Assembly (NCBI GenBank): GCA_017479865.1
Contig: JAFVBS010000009.1
Location: 1-53,395, forward strand
Length of the DNA: 53,395 bases
Origin: Clostridia bacterium
GTDB taxonomy: Bacteria > Bacillota > Clostridia > TANB77 > CAG-508
Reading direction: 5' to 3'
The notes below the pieces were generated by a model. It worked only from the letters and a program-made list of their open reading frames with translations. It had not been told where the DNA came from and did no database searches. This document shows positions 34,801-46,745 of the stretch, piece by piece. The stretch's first letter is position 1; the number at the start of each line of letters is the position of its first letter. Both the position numbers and the translations under genes were made by a program.

Positions 34801-35289
34801 AAAGAAATGCAAGGAGTAGAAATAAGGGAAGAGCAAGATGTGCAAATTGACTTAAATGTTTCTAGCTATATTCCTGATAGCTTTATTGAAAATAGCAGTC
34901 AAAAGATAGAAATTTATCAAAACATTGCTTTATGCAGAACAGAAGAAGATATTCAAAATGTGATTGATGAAATTATCGATCGCTATGGTAAAATGCCGGA
35001 AGAATTAGAAAACTTATTAGAAATTGCAAGAATTAAAGAGCTTGCGAGAAATGCCTTTGTGACGAAAATTTCGCAAAAAGTGGGAGCGATTGTATTTTAT
35101 TTTGACAAAGCGAAAGTTAACAATGACATGGTAGGTAATTTAATTGAGCAATATGAAATGCGTATTCGTTTTTCGAATGGTGTTGAACCATATGTGACTT
35201 TAAGGACAAAAGCGGAAAAAGATGAGGATGTTTTAGAAGAAGTGAAAGAATTCTTAAAACATTGTATTGCCAATGAAAAAGAGGGATAA
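31849..35289 (+). CDS. mfd: Transcription-repair coupling factor
   Basis: 1146 residues. UvrB-like N-terminal modules, a CarD-like RNA polymerase interaction domain (LKQGDYVVHKSHGIGEFLGV), then a RecG-like translocase with GDVGYGKT (Walker A), DEEHRFG (motif II), TMTATPIPRTLHMS and QIRGRVGRADKQAYAY. C-terminal TRCF domain at the end. It removes stalled polymerase and recruits UvrA. No CGG codon was found in frame across its whole length. Confidence 0.97.
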   Translation: MQFLLEELCNNGKFKELNEQIKKNNIGQGIAISGLSDVSKIQMIVALQAKQNRPVCLVTYNEIQAKKMVDDFRYFDTRVLYFPKREIAPYDYLVESKDLPYERINVLNEIELLPEKKKPMVIVTTIEAIMQTIISKQKLYQNKIEFKIGNTYHLESIKQALVALGYERQELIENKGQFSIRGDIIDVGLSEKIGVRIELWGEEVDSIRYFQISSQRSTEMLQNITIFPAHEFVVENLEDVCQKIQQLESDTEEDLEQIKNGQYISKIDKYFNEFYEEQASFLDYLSNDFLLFFDENSKIEQRKQNLIADNNNLINSLMEKERVVPEAIQNISNFEYDWQKKQIIYLEQNDVIKNMEKYYFQTREIHFHPSELEIFTEDLKKYQKAKKKILLLAGSEANSKKVCEFLQEKELVYEYKKIFTSIPACNIVVSLGGFSSGFENYDLNLVVISMQEGTGEPVKRKRASSQFKQAEKIVFADLKQGDYVVHKSHGIGEFLGVNTITADGVTKDYIKIKYKNDDMLYVPTNNLDSVRKYVGGGEATPKLSKLGGKEWDATKAKVKNNLREVAKDLIELYAKRQKIKGFAFSKDTDWQRQFEGNFPYAETDDQLRCIEEVKKDMEQPQPMDRLLCGDVGYGKTEVAIRAAFKAVMDQKQVAYLVPTTILANQQYEEFKRRMSEFAIRVELLNRFRTKKEQDEVVKKLKLGEVDVVVGTHRLLSQDVSFKDLGLLIIDEEHRFGVKDKEKIKKLKASVDVLTMTATPIPRTLHMSVVGVRDMSVIYEPPQNRRPVQTYVLEYDSEVIKEAITRELERDGQVFYLFNQVENIEKKAADISKLVPEAKVAFAHGKMSGKELEEMMESFIKKEINVLICTTILESGIDIPNANTIIVENADRLGLAQLYQIRGRVGRADKQAYAYVTYRRDKLLSEVADKRLKAIKEFTEFGSGFKIAMRDLEIRGAGSMLGELQHGHMEQVGYDTYCKLLDEVMKEMQGVEIREEQDVQIDLNVSSYIPDSFIENSSQKIEIYQNIALCRTEEDIQNVIDEIIDRYGKMPEELENLLEIARIKELARNAFVTKISQKVGAIVFYFDKAKVNNDMVGNLIEQYEMRIRFSNGVEPYVTLRTKAEKDEDVLEEVKEFLKHCIANEKEG

Positions 35290-35311
35290 TATAAGAATGT
35301 TACAGTTTAAT

Positions 35312-35500
35312 ATAGGCAAGAGTACGTTTTAGCCAAGAAAACGGGCTAACAACTTCTAAAAAGCAAAGCTTTAAGAAGTTGTAACGCTCGCATAACTAAT
35401 TTCTACGTCAGCTATCGCTTCCTAGAACTTAGAAAACCAATTCTCTATTGTTTCAATCGCATTCGTCATTCCATAAATCATGGATAATCTTGCCCTTAGC
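35312..35500 (+). repeat. Palindromic repeat, copy C (rearranged)
   Basis: The right end (about 35434-35492) matches copy A almost base for base, ending ATAAATCATGGAT. The left end keeps GTTTTAGCCAAGAA from the core, then an unrelated insert carrying its own hairpin (ACAACTTCT/AGAAGTTGT, about 35349-35382). Terminal GGCAAGA (35315-35321) faces its complement TCTTGCC (35488-35494). A scrambled or composite copy between mfd and the methyltransferase. Confidence 0.65.
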
Positions 35501-35556
35501 AAAAACATTAAATGATAACAAACAAATTTTGTAATTTTTTTGAAAGGAAAACAGAC

Positions 35557-36348
35557 ATGCAAATTATTTCCAGTAAAGATAATGAACAAATTAAATATGT
35601 GAAAAAGTTAAAAGAAAAAAAGTTTCGTGATGAAACTCATGAATATATCATTGAAGGAATCAAGCTTATCAAGGAGGCAATTGGGGAAAATGTTACTATC
35701 AAAATGATGATTATTTGTGAAGATTGCTTGGAAGGGGAAAATGCGATTGAGCAAAGTTTGCTTTATGAAATTGCGAAATATCAGTGTGTCTATGTGACTA
35801 AAAAAATTTTTCAACTTTTGACTGATGTTGTTACTCCACAGGGAATGATGGCTGTGGTAGAAAAAGGGGATAACAATGATGCTATTAACTACGAAGAAGA
35901 GATTATTTTAGCCCTGGATGATATTCAAGACCCAGGCAATTTAGGCACCATTTTAAGAACTGCAGATAGTGCTAATTTAAAGCAAATTATTCTTTCGCAG
36001 GAAACAGCAGACCCATATAGCCCAAAAGTGGTGCGTTCTACGATGGGGGCTATTTTTCGTATGAATATTATTACAACCAATTCACTAGAAGAAACATTAC
36101 GAGAAACCCAAAAACATCACTTTGAGGTGGTAGCGACTTCTCTTAATACCCAAAACAGCATTTATGATATTAATTATCACAAAAAAGTGATTGTTATTGG
36201 AAATGAGGCAAAAGGTGTTTCGCAAAACATCCAAAACCTAGCAGACAAAAAAGTAAAAATTCCAATGCTAGGAAAAACCGAAAGCTTAAATGCATCTGTT
36301 GCGGCAGGAATTATGATTTATGAATATGTCAGAGGTAAAGTAAAATAG
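35557..36348 (+). CDS. TrmH/SpoU-family RNA 2'-O-methyltransferase
   Basis: 263 residues from the ATG at 35557 (SD GAAAGGA); the upstream in-frame ATG at 35512 is rejected. An N-terminal substrate-binding domain is followed by a SPOUT domain with the three motifs: LDDIQDPGNLGTILRTADSA, VIGNEAKGVS, and IPMLGKTESLNASVAAGIMI. Resembles 23S rRNA methyltransferases such as RlmB/YsgA-type. The exact target nucleotide cannot be read from sequence. Confidence 0.9.
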   Translation: MQIISSKDNEQIKYVKKLKEKKFRDETHEYIIEGIKLIKEAIGENVTIKMMIICEDCLEGENAIEQSLLYEIAKYQCVYVTKKIFQLLTDVVTPQGMMAVVEKGDNNDAINYEEEIILALDDIQDPGNLGTILRTADSANLKQIILSQETADPYSPKVVRSTMGAIFRMNIITTNSLEETLRETQKHHFEVVATSLNTQNSIYDINYHKKVIVIGNEAKGVSQNIQNLADKKVKIPMLGKTESLNASVAAGIMIYEYVRGKVK

Positions 36349-36398
36349 TATGTCAATCAAAAACTAAGGAAAAATTATTGAAAAACTTTGTAAAATAA

Positions 36399-36425
36399 AA
36401 GTAGTAGTTTTCCAAACTACTACTT
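36399..36425. terminator. Terminator between convergent methyltransferase and asnS
   Basis: AAGTAGTAGTTT pairs perfectly with AAACTACTACTT around TCC. On the minus strand it is followed by TTTTATTTT, so it terminates asnS; it may act on both strands. Confidence 0.75.
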
Positions 36426-36460
36426 CGATTATGTATTGAAAATACATTAATCTTTTTTTA

Positions 36461-37852
36461 CTAAAATTCACAATTCTTTGGTGTTCTTGGAAATGGAAGT
36501 ACATCACGAATGTTTTGCATACCTGTTAAGTACATCATCATTCTTTCAAAACCAAGACCGAAACCACTATGAACACAACTGCCATATTTTCTTAAATCTA
36601 GGTACCACCAATAGTCCTTTTCATCTAAACCTAGTTCTTTCATGCGGACTAATAATTTATCATAATCATCTTCCCTTTGGCTACCACCAATAATTTCTCC
36701 AATGCCAGGTGCTAAAAGATCAGCAGCGGCAACTGTTTTTCCATCAGGATTTTGCTTCATATAGAATGCTTTAATTTCCTTTGGATAATCAGTCACAAAA
36801 ACTGGCTTTCCAAAGACTTTTTCACTCAAGTATCTTTCATGTTCTGTTTGAAGGTCAGTTCCCCAATGAACAGGAAATTCGAATTGGTCATTTACTTTTT
36901 CCAATTCTTTAATGGCATCTGTATAAGTAATTCTACCAAATTCAGAATTTAATACATTATGGAGTTTATCCATTAATCCTGTATCAATAAATTGATTAAA
37001 GAAAGCCATTTCCTCTGGAGCATTTTCTAACACATATGAAATAATATATTTAATCATATCTTCTGCTAAATCCATATCATCTTTTAAATCTGCAAAGCAA
37101 ATTTCTGGTTCAATCATCCAAAATTCAGCGGCATGTTTTACGGTGTTAGAATTTTCTGCACGGAAGGTAGGACCAAAGGTATATACATTACGAAAAGCAT
37201 GAGCATAGGTTTCAACATCTAATTGACCACTGACTGTTAAATGAGAACCCTTTCCAAAAAAGTCTTGTGAGTAGTCAACATTTCCGTCCTCTGTTTTTGG
37301 TACATTCTCTAAGTCAAGAGTCGTAATTCGAAACATTTCGCCTGCACCTTCTGCATCGCTTCCTGTAATGATAGGAGTATGCACGTACACAAAGCCTCTT
37401 TCTTGAAAGAATTTGTGAATGGCAAAAGAAAGAACACTACGAACACGAAAAACGGCATTAAAGGTATTAGTTCGTGGGCGTAAATGACTGACGGTTCTTA
37501 AATATTCAAAAGAATGTCTCTTTTTTTGAAGCGGATAAGATAAATCTGCTTGATTAAAAATTTGAATTTCTTTTGCTTTAATTTCAAATGGTTGTTTTGC
37601 ATTTTCAGTTTTAACAACTTCTCCGACAACAATAATAGAAGAACTAATTGATAATTTTTTGACTTCTTCAAAATTTGAAAGTTCTGTATCAAATACAATT
37701 TGAACATTCTTAAAAAAGCTACCATCATTTAATTCAATAAAACCAAAATTTTTCGAATCACGAATGGTTTTTACCCAACCAGAAACACATACTTCTTTTT
37801 GTGCGTATTCTTCAGTATTCTTAAATAAATCTTTCACTAAAGTATTTTGCAT
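36461..37852 (-). CDS. asnS: Asparaginyl-tRNA synthetase
   Basis: 463 residues from the ATG at 37852 (SD AAAGGA); longer frames upstream are rejected. An N-terminal OB-fold ([20 protein letters not shown]) binds the anticodon. Class II motifs follow: [20 protein letters not shown] (motif 2 region) and [15 protein letters not shown] (motif 3). Asparagine rather than aspartate specificity is inferred from overall AsnS-type sequence. No T-box leader was seen upstream. Confidence 0.94.
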   Translation of the reverse strand: MQNTLVKDLFKNTEEYAQKEVCVSGWVKTIRDSKNFGFIELNDGSFFKNVQIVFDTELSNFEEVKKLSISSSIIVVGEVVKTENAKQPFEIKAKEIQIFNQADLSYPLQKKRHSFEYLRTVSHLRPRTNTFNAVFRVRSVLSFAIHKFFQERGFVYVHTPIITGSDAEGAGEMFRITTLDLENVPKTEDGNVDYSQDFFGKGSHLTVSGQLDVETYAHAFRNVYTFGPTFRAENSNTVKHAAEFWMIEPEICFADLKDDMDLAEDMIKYIISYVLENAPEEMAFFNQFIDTGLMDKLHNVLNSEFGRITYTDAIKELEKVNDQFEFPVHWGTDLQTEHERYLSEKVFGKPVFVTDYPKEIKAFYMKQNPDGKTVAAADLLAPGIGEIIGGSQREDDYDKLLVRMKELGLDEKDYWWYLDLRKYGSCVHSGFGLGFERMMMYLTGMQNIRDVLPFPRTPKNCEF

Positions 37853-37891
37853 ATTATCACAATCCTTTCTGTATGCTACTAATCTTTCCAT

Positions 37892-37920
37892 ATTATACAA
37901 AATCATACAACAAAATTCAA
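37892..37920 (-). promoter_or_regulatory. Promoter of asnS
   Basis: On the minus strand TTGAAT (37920-37915), 17 bases, TATAAT (37897-37892). Confidence 0.65.
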
Positions 37921-37939
37921 TATTTGTAAGCAAAATTCC

Positions 37940-37968
37940 TTTACTTTTATTTTTAAAAGGGATAAAAT
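37940..37968 (+). promoter_or_regulatory. Promoter of the DUF4116 gene
   Basis: TTTACT (37940-37945), 17 bases, TAAAAT (37963-37968), back to back with the asnS promoter. Confidence 0.45.
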
Positions 37969-37993
37969 AAAAAGAAGAAAAGAGGAATAGACA

Positions 37994-38518
37994 ATGGCTG
38001 AATTTGAGGTAGAAAAGAATAATGACAAAGAATATGTGCTCTCCATGGTAGCACAGGATGGAAAGTTGCTAGATTTCGTCAGTGATGAACTCAAAAACGA
38101 TAAGCAAGTGGTGATGACAGCGATTAAACAAAATCCTGTTGCATTGGAATTTGCCAGTCAGAATTTAAAAAATGATAGAGAAATTGTGTGGGAGTCAGTT
38201 TCAAAAGTTGGCTGGACAGCTTGTTATGCCAGCGAAAAACTAAGAGCAGATAAAGAATTAATGCTAGCAGGTGTTGAAGTAGATGGCCAAATTTTGTACT
38301 ATACTGCCAAAGAGTTAAGAGATGATAAAGATGTGGTTTTAGAAGCGGTAAAAAACAAGGGGCTGATTGTCAAATATGCGAGCAATCGCTTAAGAAAAGA
38401 TAAAGATGTGATGCTTGCAGCTATCAAACAGGATAAAAGAGCCAAAGAATATTTCGCTTCCGAAGAATTAAAGCAAGATGAAGATATTCAAGCAATTTTA
38501 AACCCACCACAAGAATAA
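37994..38518 (+). CDS. DUF4116 repeat protein
   Basis: 174 residues built of about four repeats of the form D-K-x-[VL]-[VM]-L-x-A-[IV]-x-x-[DN]-G ... [LY]-x-[YF]-A-S-x-x-L-[KR]: [60 protein letters not shown]. This is the DUF4116 (ankyrin-like helical) repeat of unknown function. Divergent from asnS; first of a probable run of four small genes. Confidence 0.8.
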   Translation: MAEFEVEKNNDKEYVLSMVAQDGKLLDFVSDELKNDKQVVMTAIKQNPVALEFASQNLKNDREIVWESVSKVGWTACYASEKLRADKELMLAGVEVDGQILYYTAKELRDDKDVVLEAVKNKGLIVKYASNRLRKDKDVMLAAIKQDKRAKEYFASEELKQDEDIQAILNPPQE

Positions 38519-38574
38519 AATAATTACTTGTATAAAATCAAAAAAACATCAAACACTAAGTATTGGTGATGACA

Positions 38575-38826
38575 ATGAAAATATCTTGGATGAAATATGA
38601 AAAAGATGCAAAAAGTTTTCGTTTGCCACAGGCTTTGGGGTTTGATGTTTTTTCGTTAAAAGAACCAGAAGAAGTAGATAGTAAGCTAAGAGAACTTGTG
38701 CAAAACCAATACGATACCATTATCTTGTCTAATGAGCTTGCTGGATTTTCACAAGATATTATCAAAAAATATGCGCAAAACAAAGACGTGAAAATTATTA
38801 TTTCTTTGGACAGGGACAAGCTGTAA
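38575..38826 (+). CDS. Small protein resembling V-type ATPase subunit F / response-regulator fold (tentative)
   Basis: 83 residues from the ATG at 38575; ATGs at 38569 and upstream are alternatives because the SD is weak. The layout KISWMKYEKDAKSFRLPQAL, GFDVFSLKEPEEVDSKLREL and YDTIILSNELAGFSQDIIKK fits a small alpha/beta protein with the sequence rhythm of V-ATPase subunit F. There are no other ATPase subunits nearby, so that function is unlikely and the call is fold-level only. Confidence 0.5.
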   Translation: MKISWMKYEKDAKSFRLPQALGFDVFSLKEPEEVDSKLRELVQNQYDTIILSNELAGFSQDIIKKYAQNKDVKIIISLDRDKL

Positions 38827-38888
38827 AATACATATCCTCAAAACAAAAGCATAAAATGATATCAAGGCAAAAAGGAGGATTATGCGTT

Positions 38889-39419
38889 TTGAATCAGCAA
38901 GAGAATTTTATACAAAATTTAGAAAGTAAGCTCTACCGAAGTGTAATAAAAAATCATTTTTCTAAAATTATTTTTATTTGTATTGGGACAAATCAGCTAG
39001 AAGGGGATAAATTTGGTCCTTTAGTGGGCAAAGAATTAAAAAAAAGATTTCAAGGAAAACCATCTGTAGAGGTATATGGCACAGTAAGTAGACCTGTGCA
39101 TTTTTTGAATGCTCAAAAATATTGTGAGGCATTAAAGCAAGAAAATGCTTGTACTATTGCCATTGACTCTGCCTTTGCACCATTAGAGAGAGTAGGAAAT
39201 ACCTATGTGAGATGGGGAGGAATACAATTAGGAAAAGCTTTTCAAAAAGAATTGTATTTTCCTGCCAACATTAGTATTAAAACCGTGATTAGCCCTCAAG
39301 CAACAAATAGAATACAAAACTTTCATAACATGCTACAATGTAGCACCAAAGATATCGAGGAGATTTCCTTGCAAGTAGCAGATGGAATTCATAACGCGAT
39401 GAAACATGTGATACTCTAA
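38889..39419 (+). CDS. YyaC-type spore protein
   Basis: 176 residues from a TTG at 38889, which has AAGGAGG ten bases upstream; the ATG at 38856 has no SD. FSKIIFICIGTNQLEGDKFG, PLVGKELKKRF, IDSAFAPLERVG and GGIQLGKAF match the sporulation protein YyaC family, related to the germination protease fold. Role in spores is known only by expression in relatives. It supports an endospore-forming host. Confidence 0.85.
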   Translation: MNQQENFIQNLESKLYRSVIKNHFSKIIFICIGTNQLEGDKFGPLVGKELKKRFQGKPSVEVYGTVSRPVHFLNAQKYCEALKQENACTIAIDSAFAPLERVGNTYVRWGGIQLGKAFQKELYFPANISIKTVISPQATNRIQNFHNMLQCSTKDIEEISLQVADGIHNAMKHVIL

Positions 39420-39547
39420 CGTTCCTATTCTGTGTTTTTTACTGGAGCAATTTCTATATCAATTTTTTTCAAAGCCTTTTGTATAAAAAATGTAAAAACG
39501 GAAAAAATGTAGATACAAAAGAAATAACGAAAGGAACAGATGCAAAT

Positions 39548-39907
39548 ATGGATACAAGTGGAATGAAAAATATTGTAGTACTTCGTAATTTACCTTCTAA
39601 TTTGGTGGAAGAGGCAATTGTTGTGTTAAAGCAAAATCAAAAATTGAAAAAAGTGGAATTGGTGGATATAGAAAAAAAGAACAATAGAGAAATGGTCGGC
39701 AAAAAGCAAACTAAAAAGTTGGAAAATTCAAAGGACTATATCGTGAAAGAAGCACAACTTCTTGTTTCAGAATATATTACAAAAATAGAGGGAAAAAATA
39801 AAAAGGCCGATAAGCCTTTTCAAAAGTTACAAAAGAAATATAAAATGCTAAAGTTTATTAACATTGCCCTCGTAGGAGCATTACTTATTACTTTAGTTCT
39901 ACGATAG
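39548..39907 (+). CDS. Unknown protein with C-terminal membrane anchor
   Basis: 119 residues from the ATG at 39548 (AAAGGA 12 bases away); TTG at 39479 is the far upstream alternative. N-terminal segment KNIVVLRNLPSNLVEEAIVV followed by LKQNQKLKKVELVD, a Lys-rich middle, and a C-terminal hydrophobic helix FINIALVGALLITLVLR. I do not recognise a family. Its 3' end overlaps the 3' end of convergent mutS2 by 20 bases. Confidence 0.6.
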   Translation: MDTSGMKNIVVLRNLPSNLVEEAIVVLKQNQKLKKVELVDIEKKNNREMVGKKQTKKLENSKDYIVKEAQLLVSEYITKIEGKNKKADKPFQKLQKKYKMLKFINIALVGALLITLVLR

Positions 39908-42257
39908 TTACGCCCATTTCGCCTTCACCAAAAGTGCCTAAACGATAACTTTTTACATGAGAATTTGTTTTCAAATAGGCATGGATTCCTTGACGGAGTT
40001 TTCCAGTTCCTTTTCCGTGAACAATGCGAACAGGGGAAAAATGTGCTAAATAACAATTATCCAAATATTTATCAATCAAAGCAACTGCTTCTTCAACATT
40101 CTGCCCAATCACATTAATTTCAGAGGAGACTGTTTGAGACTTTGACTCCTGCTTGGTGGTTACTACTCCATGAGATGAGATTTTTTCGGCATTGTTCAAT
40201 TTTCGGAGATTCTGAAGCTTCATATTCATTTTCATACTACCAACCTGAATTTGAACTTCTTCTGCTTTGTTAATAGAATCGCTTAAGACAATGCCATTTG
40301 CTTGAAGTGGAATTACATAGACGGCTAAATCTTTTTTAACATCTTCTCTTTTTAAAGAAGGTGTTTTTTCATGAGAAGAAGCTACAGCATTAGCAGGAAT
40401 ACGATTCACACTCGCCATTTTTTCATTTAAATGGTTACGCAAATGATTGGCTTGTTTTGTATCTTGTGTTTGCTCAAGTTCTTTGATGATTTCATTGACT
40501 TCTTCTTTGGCAGAAAGCAAAAGGTCACGAGCCTCCATTTTTGCTTTTTCCAATAATTCTTTTCTTTTTTGTTCTACATCATTTTGATTTTTTTCTAACG
40601 ACTTCCTTAAACTTTCAGCTTGGTGTAAGTTCTTGACGGTTTCTTCTTTTTGCTTTTCTATCACTAATTTATCTTCATAAATACTTTTTAATAATTCCTC
40701 AATATGAACAGTATCTTCTTTTAAGAAAGAAGAAGCATTCTCTAAAATTTGTGGATTTAAGCCTAATCTTTTACTAATAGCAAAAGCGTTACTTCTACCA
40801 GGAACTCCAATGAGTAAGCGATAAGTAGGCTTTAAATTTTCTAAATCAAATTCAAAGCTAGCATTTTCAAATCCCTCCGTTACCAGGGCAAACTCTTTTA
40901 ATTCATGATAGTGTGTGGTGCAACATACCAAACTTCCTTGTGATTGCAAAAAGTTTAAAACACTCATTGCCAAACTAGCACCTTCCAAAGGGTCTGTACC
41001 AGAGCCAAGTTCATCTAAAAGCACAAGGGTATTGCTATCCGCTTGATTGGTAATTTCAACAATATTTTTCATATGGGCTGAAAAGGTACTCAAGGACTCT
41101 TGAATGCTTTGCTCATCTCCAATGTCGGCAAATACTTGTGAGAATACACAAATGCTACTTGTTTCATGGCAAGGAATAGGAATGCCAGAATATGCCATGA
41201 GTAGTAAAAGCCCAATGGTTTTTAATGCAACGGTTTTTCCACCTGTATTAGGACCGGTAATCAAGAGAGAAGTATAGTCCTTGCCAAGGGCAATATCGAT
41301 GGGAACCACTTGCTCTTTCGAAATCAAAGGATGTTTAGCACGAGAAAGACTAATGAAATTTTCTTGGTTCAAAGTTGGTACCACATCATCTTGATCAATG
41401 CCATATTTTGCCTTAGCAAAAATGAGGTCAAGAATAGCAATCAGCCTTAAGTTGTTCGCAAGTTCTTCTACATAACCGAAGAGAGAAGCAGAAAGAATTT
41501 GCAGAATTTTCTCGATTTCAATTTCTTCCTCGGCTTGAATTTGGTGTATTTGATTGTTCCATTCAAACACAGCAGTTGGCTCAATATATAGGGTAGAGCC
41601 ACTACTTGAAGTATCATGGATAAAACCATTTATTTTATCACGATATTCTTCCTTCACAGGAATGACATAACGATTATTACGAATAGTCACAATTGGTTCC
41701 ATGATATATTTGGCATAAGTACTAGAGTGAAGGTAAGAATTCAATTTATCCTTTACTTGCTGTTCTAAGCTTTTCCTGTTTTTACGTAAAGAAGCAAGCT
41801 TTGATGAGGCGTTATCCGCTACTGTATTTTCGTCAATAATTTTATCAAAAATATTTTTTTCAATGGAAGGATTGGTATAAAGTTTAGCAAAATATTTTTC
41901 TATAGCTGAAAAAGAGCTAATATCAAAGCTTTCATCTCCATAAAAATAAGTACGTAATTCATCACACATATTTAGCAATTTTGCGATGGTTAATAAGCCT
42001 TTCATAGAAATAGCTTGTTCACTTGCTAAGGCTTTTAAATAAGGTTCCACCTCGTCGATTTCAAAAAAAGATGGAGTTCCTTTTCGAAACAATAAGGAGA
42101 TTGCTTGTTCTGTTTCAGTTAATAAAGCTTGCACTTCCTCAAATTGAAACTGAGGCTGCATTGCTAAACAACGCTTTTTACCAAGATATGTTTTGCAATA
42201 ATTTGCAACTCTTTCAATAATTTGCTCATATTCTAATTTCGCTAATAATGCTTCCAT
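39888..42257 (-). CDS. mutS2: MutS2 family protein with Smr domain
   Basis: 789 residues from the ATG at 42257 (an ATG two codons earlier abuts the SD). MutS-like core with Walker A GPNTGGKT and LVLLDELGSGTDPLEGASLA (Walker B, signature), a coiled-coil about 515-620, and a C-terminal Smr endonuclease domain with VRIVHGKGTGKLRQGI. In Firmicutes MutS2 acts on collided ribosomes and in recombination control rather than mismatch repair. Confidence 0.95.
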   Translation of the reverse strand: MEALLAKLEYEQIIERVANYCKTYLGKKRCLAMQPQFQFEEVQALLTETEQAISLLFRKGTPSFFEIDEVEPYLKALASEQAISMKGLLTIAKLLNMCDELRTYFYGDESFDISSFSAIEKYFAKLYTNPSIEKNIFDKIIDENTVADNASSKLASLRKNRKSLEQQVKDKLNSYLHSSTYAKYIMEPIVTIRNNRYVIPVKEEYRDKINGFIHDTSSSGSTLYIEPTAVFEWNNQIHQIQAEEEIEIEKILQILSASLFGYVEELANNLRLIAILDLIFAKAKYGIDQDDVVPTLNQENFISLSRAKHPLISKEQVVPIDIALGKDYTSLLITGPNTGGKTVALKTIGLLLLMAYSGIPIPCHETSSICVFSQVFADIGDEQSIQESLSTFSAHMKNIVEITNQADSNTLVLLDELGSGTDPLEGASLAMSVLNFLQSQGSLVCCTTHYHELKEFALVTEGFENASFEFDLENLKPTYRLLIGVPGRSNAFAISKRLGLNPQILENASSFLKEDTVHIEELLKSIYEDKLVIEKQKEETVKNLHQAESLRKSLEKNQNDVEQKRKELLEKAKMEARDLLLSAKEEVNEIIKELEQTQDTKQANHLRNHLNEKMASVNRIPANAVASSHEKTPSLKREDVKKDLAVYVIPLQANGIVLSDSINKAEEVQIQVGSMKMNMKLQNLRKLNNAEKISSHGVVTTKQESKSQTVSSEINVIGQNVEEAVALIDKYLDNCYLAHFSPVRIVHGKGTGKLRQGIHAYLKTNSHVKSYRLGTFGEGEMGVTIVELK

Positions 42258-42301
42258 AAACATTCCTTTTCTATAATGAATTTGACATTTTCTATAGATT
42301 T

Positions 42302-42330
42302 ACTATACAATATTTTTCCATAAAAAGCAA
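42302..42330 (-). promoter_or_regulatory. Promoter of mutS2
   Basis: On the minus strand TTGCTT (42330-42325), 17 bases, TATAGT (42307-42302); flanks resemble the deoD promoter. Confidence 0.55.
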
Positions 42331-42369
42331 GCGAGCAAGGCAAAAAGAATGCAAATTTTTGTTTTCTTC

Positions 42370-42398
42370 TTTACAAATGAAATAAAAAATAGTATGAT
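42370..42398 (+). promoter_or_regulatory. Promoter of pyrG
   Basis: TTTACA (42370-42375), 17 bases, TATGAT (42393-42398), directly before the attenuator. Confidence 0.65.
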
Positions 42399-42400
42399 AG

Positions 42401-44135
<1,735 letters not shown>

Positions 44136-44166
44136 ATACATAATGGAATACAATTAAGCAAGAAGG

Positions 44167-44266
44167 AAGAACGCATTGCCAACAACTGCGTTGTGATAAG
44201 TGGTTGGCTCGATAGAAAGAACGCATTACCAACACCTTGCGTTGTGATAAATAGCTGGTTTGAAGA
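44167..44266 (+). repeat. Two tandem 50-bp repeats with pseudoknot-like pairing
   Basis: Copies 44167-44216 and 44217-44266 share most bases. In each, AACGCA pairs with TGCGTT (44170-44175/44187-44192; 44220-44225/44238-44243). The loop word GCCAAC (44178-44183), or ACCAAC in copy 2, can pair with GTTGGC (44203-44208), or GCTGGT, outside the stem. The first pair changes G-C to A-T between copies. Confidence 0.7.
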
Positions 44267-44267
44267 A

Positions 44268-44295
44268 AACTTCCTAAATCTATCTTTAGGAAGTT
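44268..44295 (+). terminator. Hairpin after the tandem repeats
   Basis: AACTTCCTAAA (44268-44278) pairs perfectly with TTTAGGAAGTT (44285-44295) around a 6-base loop; no long T-run follows. Confidence 0.55.
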
Positions 44296-44308
44296 TCCTA
44301 ATTCTTAA

Positions 44309-44491
44309 TTAGTTTTAATTCATAAATTTCTTTATATAAATTCCACAGAACAAAATAAAATAATTAGAAGTAAATTAAGAAGAATACTTCAAGCTGAGAA
44401 TGACTTTCCTAACCGTTTTGAACAAAAAATAACTTTAATTGAAGAAGTTTTAAAAGAAGAATTAAAATTTGAAAAAAATGTGAATTTTTAA
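44309..44491 (+). pseudogene. ATG-less open frame, probable gene remnant
   Basis: An open frame with no usable start encodes STEQNKIIRSKLRRILQAEN, DFPNRFEQKITLIEEVLKEE, LKFEKNVNF. It looks protein-like (amphipathic helices) but I cannot assign a family. It sits between the tandem repeats and groES. Together with the repeats this could be debris of a small accessory module. Confidence 0.3.
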
Positions 44492-44530
44492 TCGATACTA
44501 TTGACTTTTTAATAGAATGGGTATAAAGTA

Positions 44531-44561
44531 TTAGCAGTCTTTAAATAAGACTGCTAATTTT
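44531..44561 (+). terminator. Hairpin upstream of groES
   Basis: TTAGCAGTCTT (44531-44541) pairs perfectly with AAGACTGCTAA (44547-44557), then TTTT. A weak promoter (TTGACT 44501-44506, TATAAA 44522-44527, spacer 15) lies just before it, so it may be a leader attenuator rather than an end of transcript. It is not a CIRCE operator. Confidence 0.6.
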
Positions 44562-44571
44562 ATGACGCTGA

Positions 44572-44943
<372 letters not shown>

Positions 44944-44956
44944 GGTCTTCATTTAA

Positions 44957-46636
<1,680 letters not shown>

Positions 46637-46653
46637 TCGTATTGTATAGCAAC

Positions 46654-46682
46654 AAGACCACGGTAAATTACGCCGTGGTCTT
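46654..46682 (+). terminator. Terminator of groESL
   Basis: AAGACCACGG (46654-46663) pairs with CCGTGGTCTT (46673-46682); T-rich sequence follows. Its end overlaps the -35 box of mtaB. Confidence 0.75.
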
Positions 46683-46709
46683 TACATTTTCCGACAATCA
46701 AGGTATAAT
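46681..46709 (+). promoter_or_regulatory. Promoter of mtaB
   Basis: TTTACA (46681-46686), 17 bases, TATAAT (46704-46709). Confidence 0.65.
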
Positions 46710-46745
46710 AGGTAGTAATTGAAACACGATGAAAGGAAACAATGA

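Noticed and set aside
37853-37990. T-box leader for asnS
   Set aside because: The leader is too short after the promoter and no specifier or antiterminator sequence was seen.
38563-38826. A V-ATPase operon
   Set aside because: Only a fold-level resemblance to subunit F and no other subunits nearby.
44531-44557. CIRCE operator before groES
   Set aside because: The inverted repeat TTAGCAGTCTT/AAGACTGCTAA does not match CIRCE arms and has a 5-base loop, not 9.
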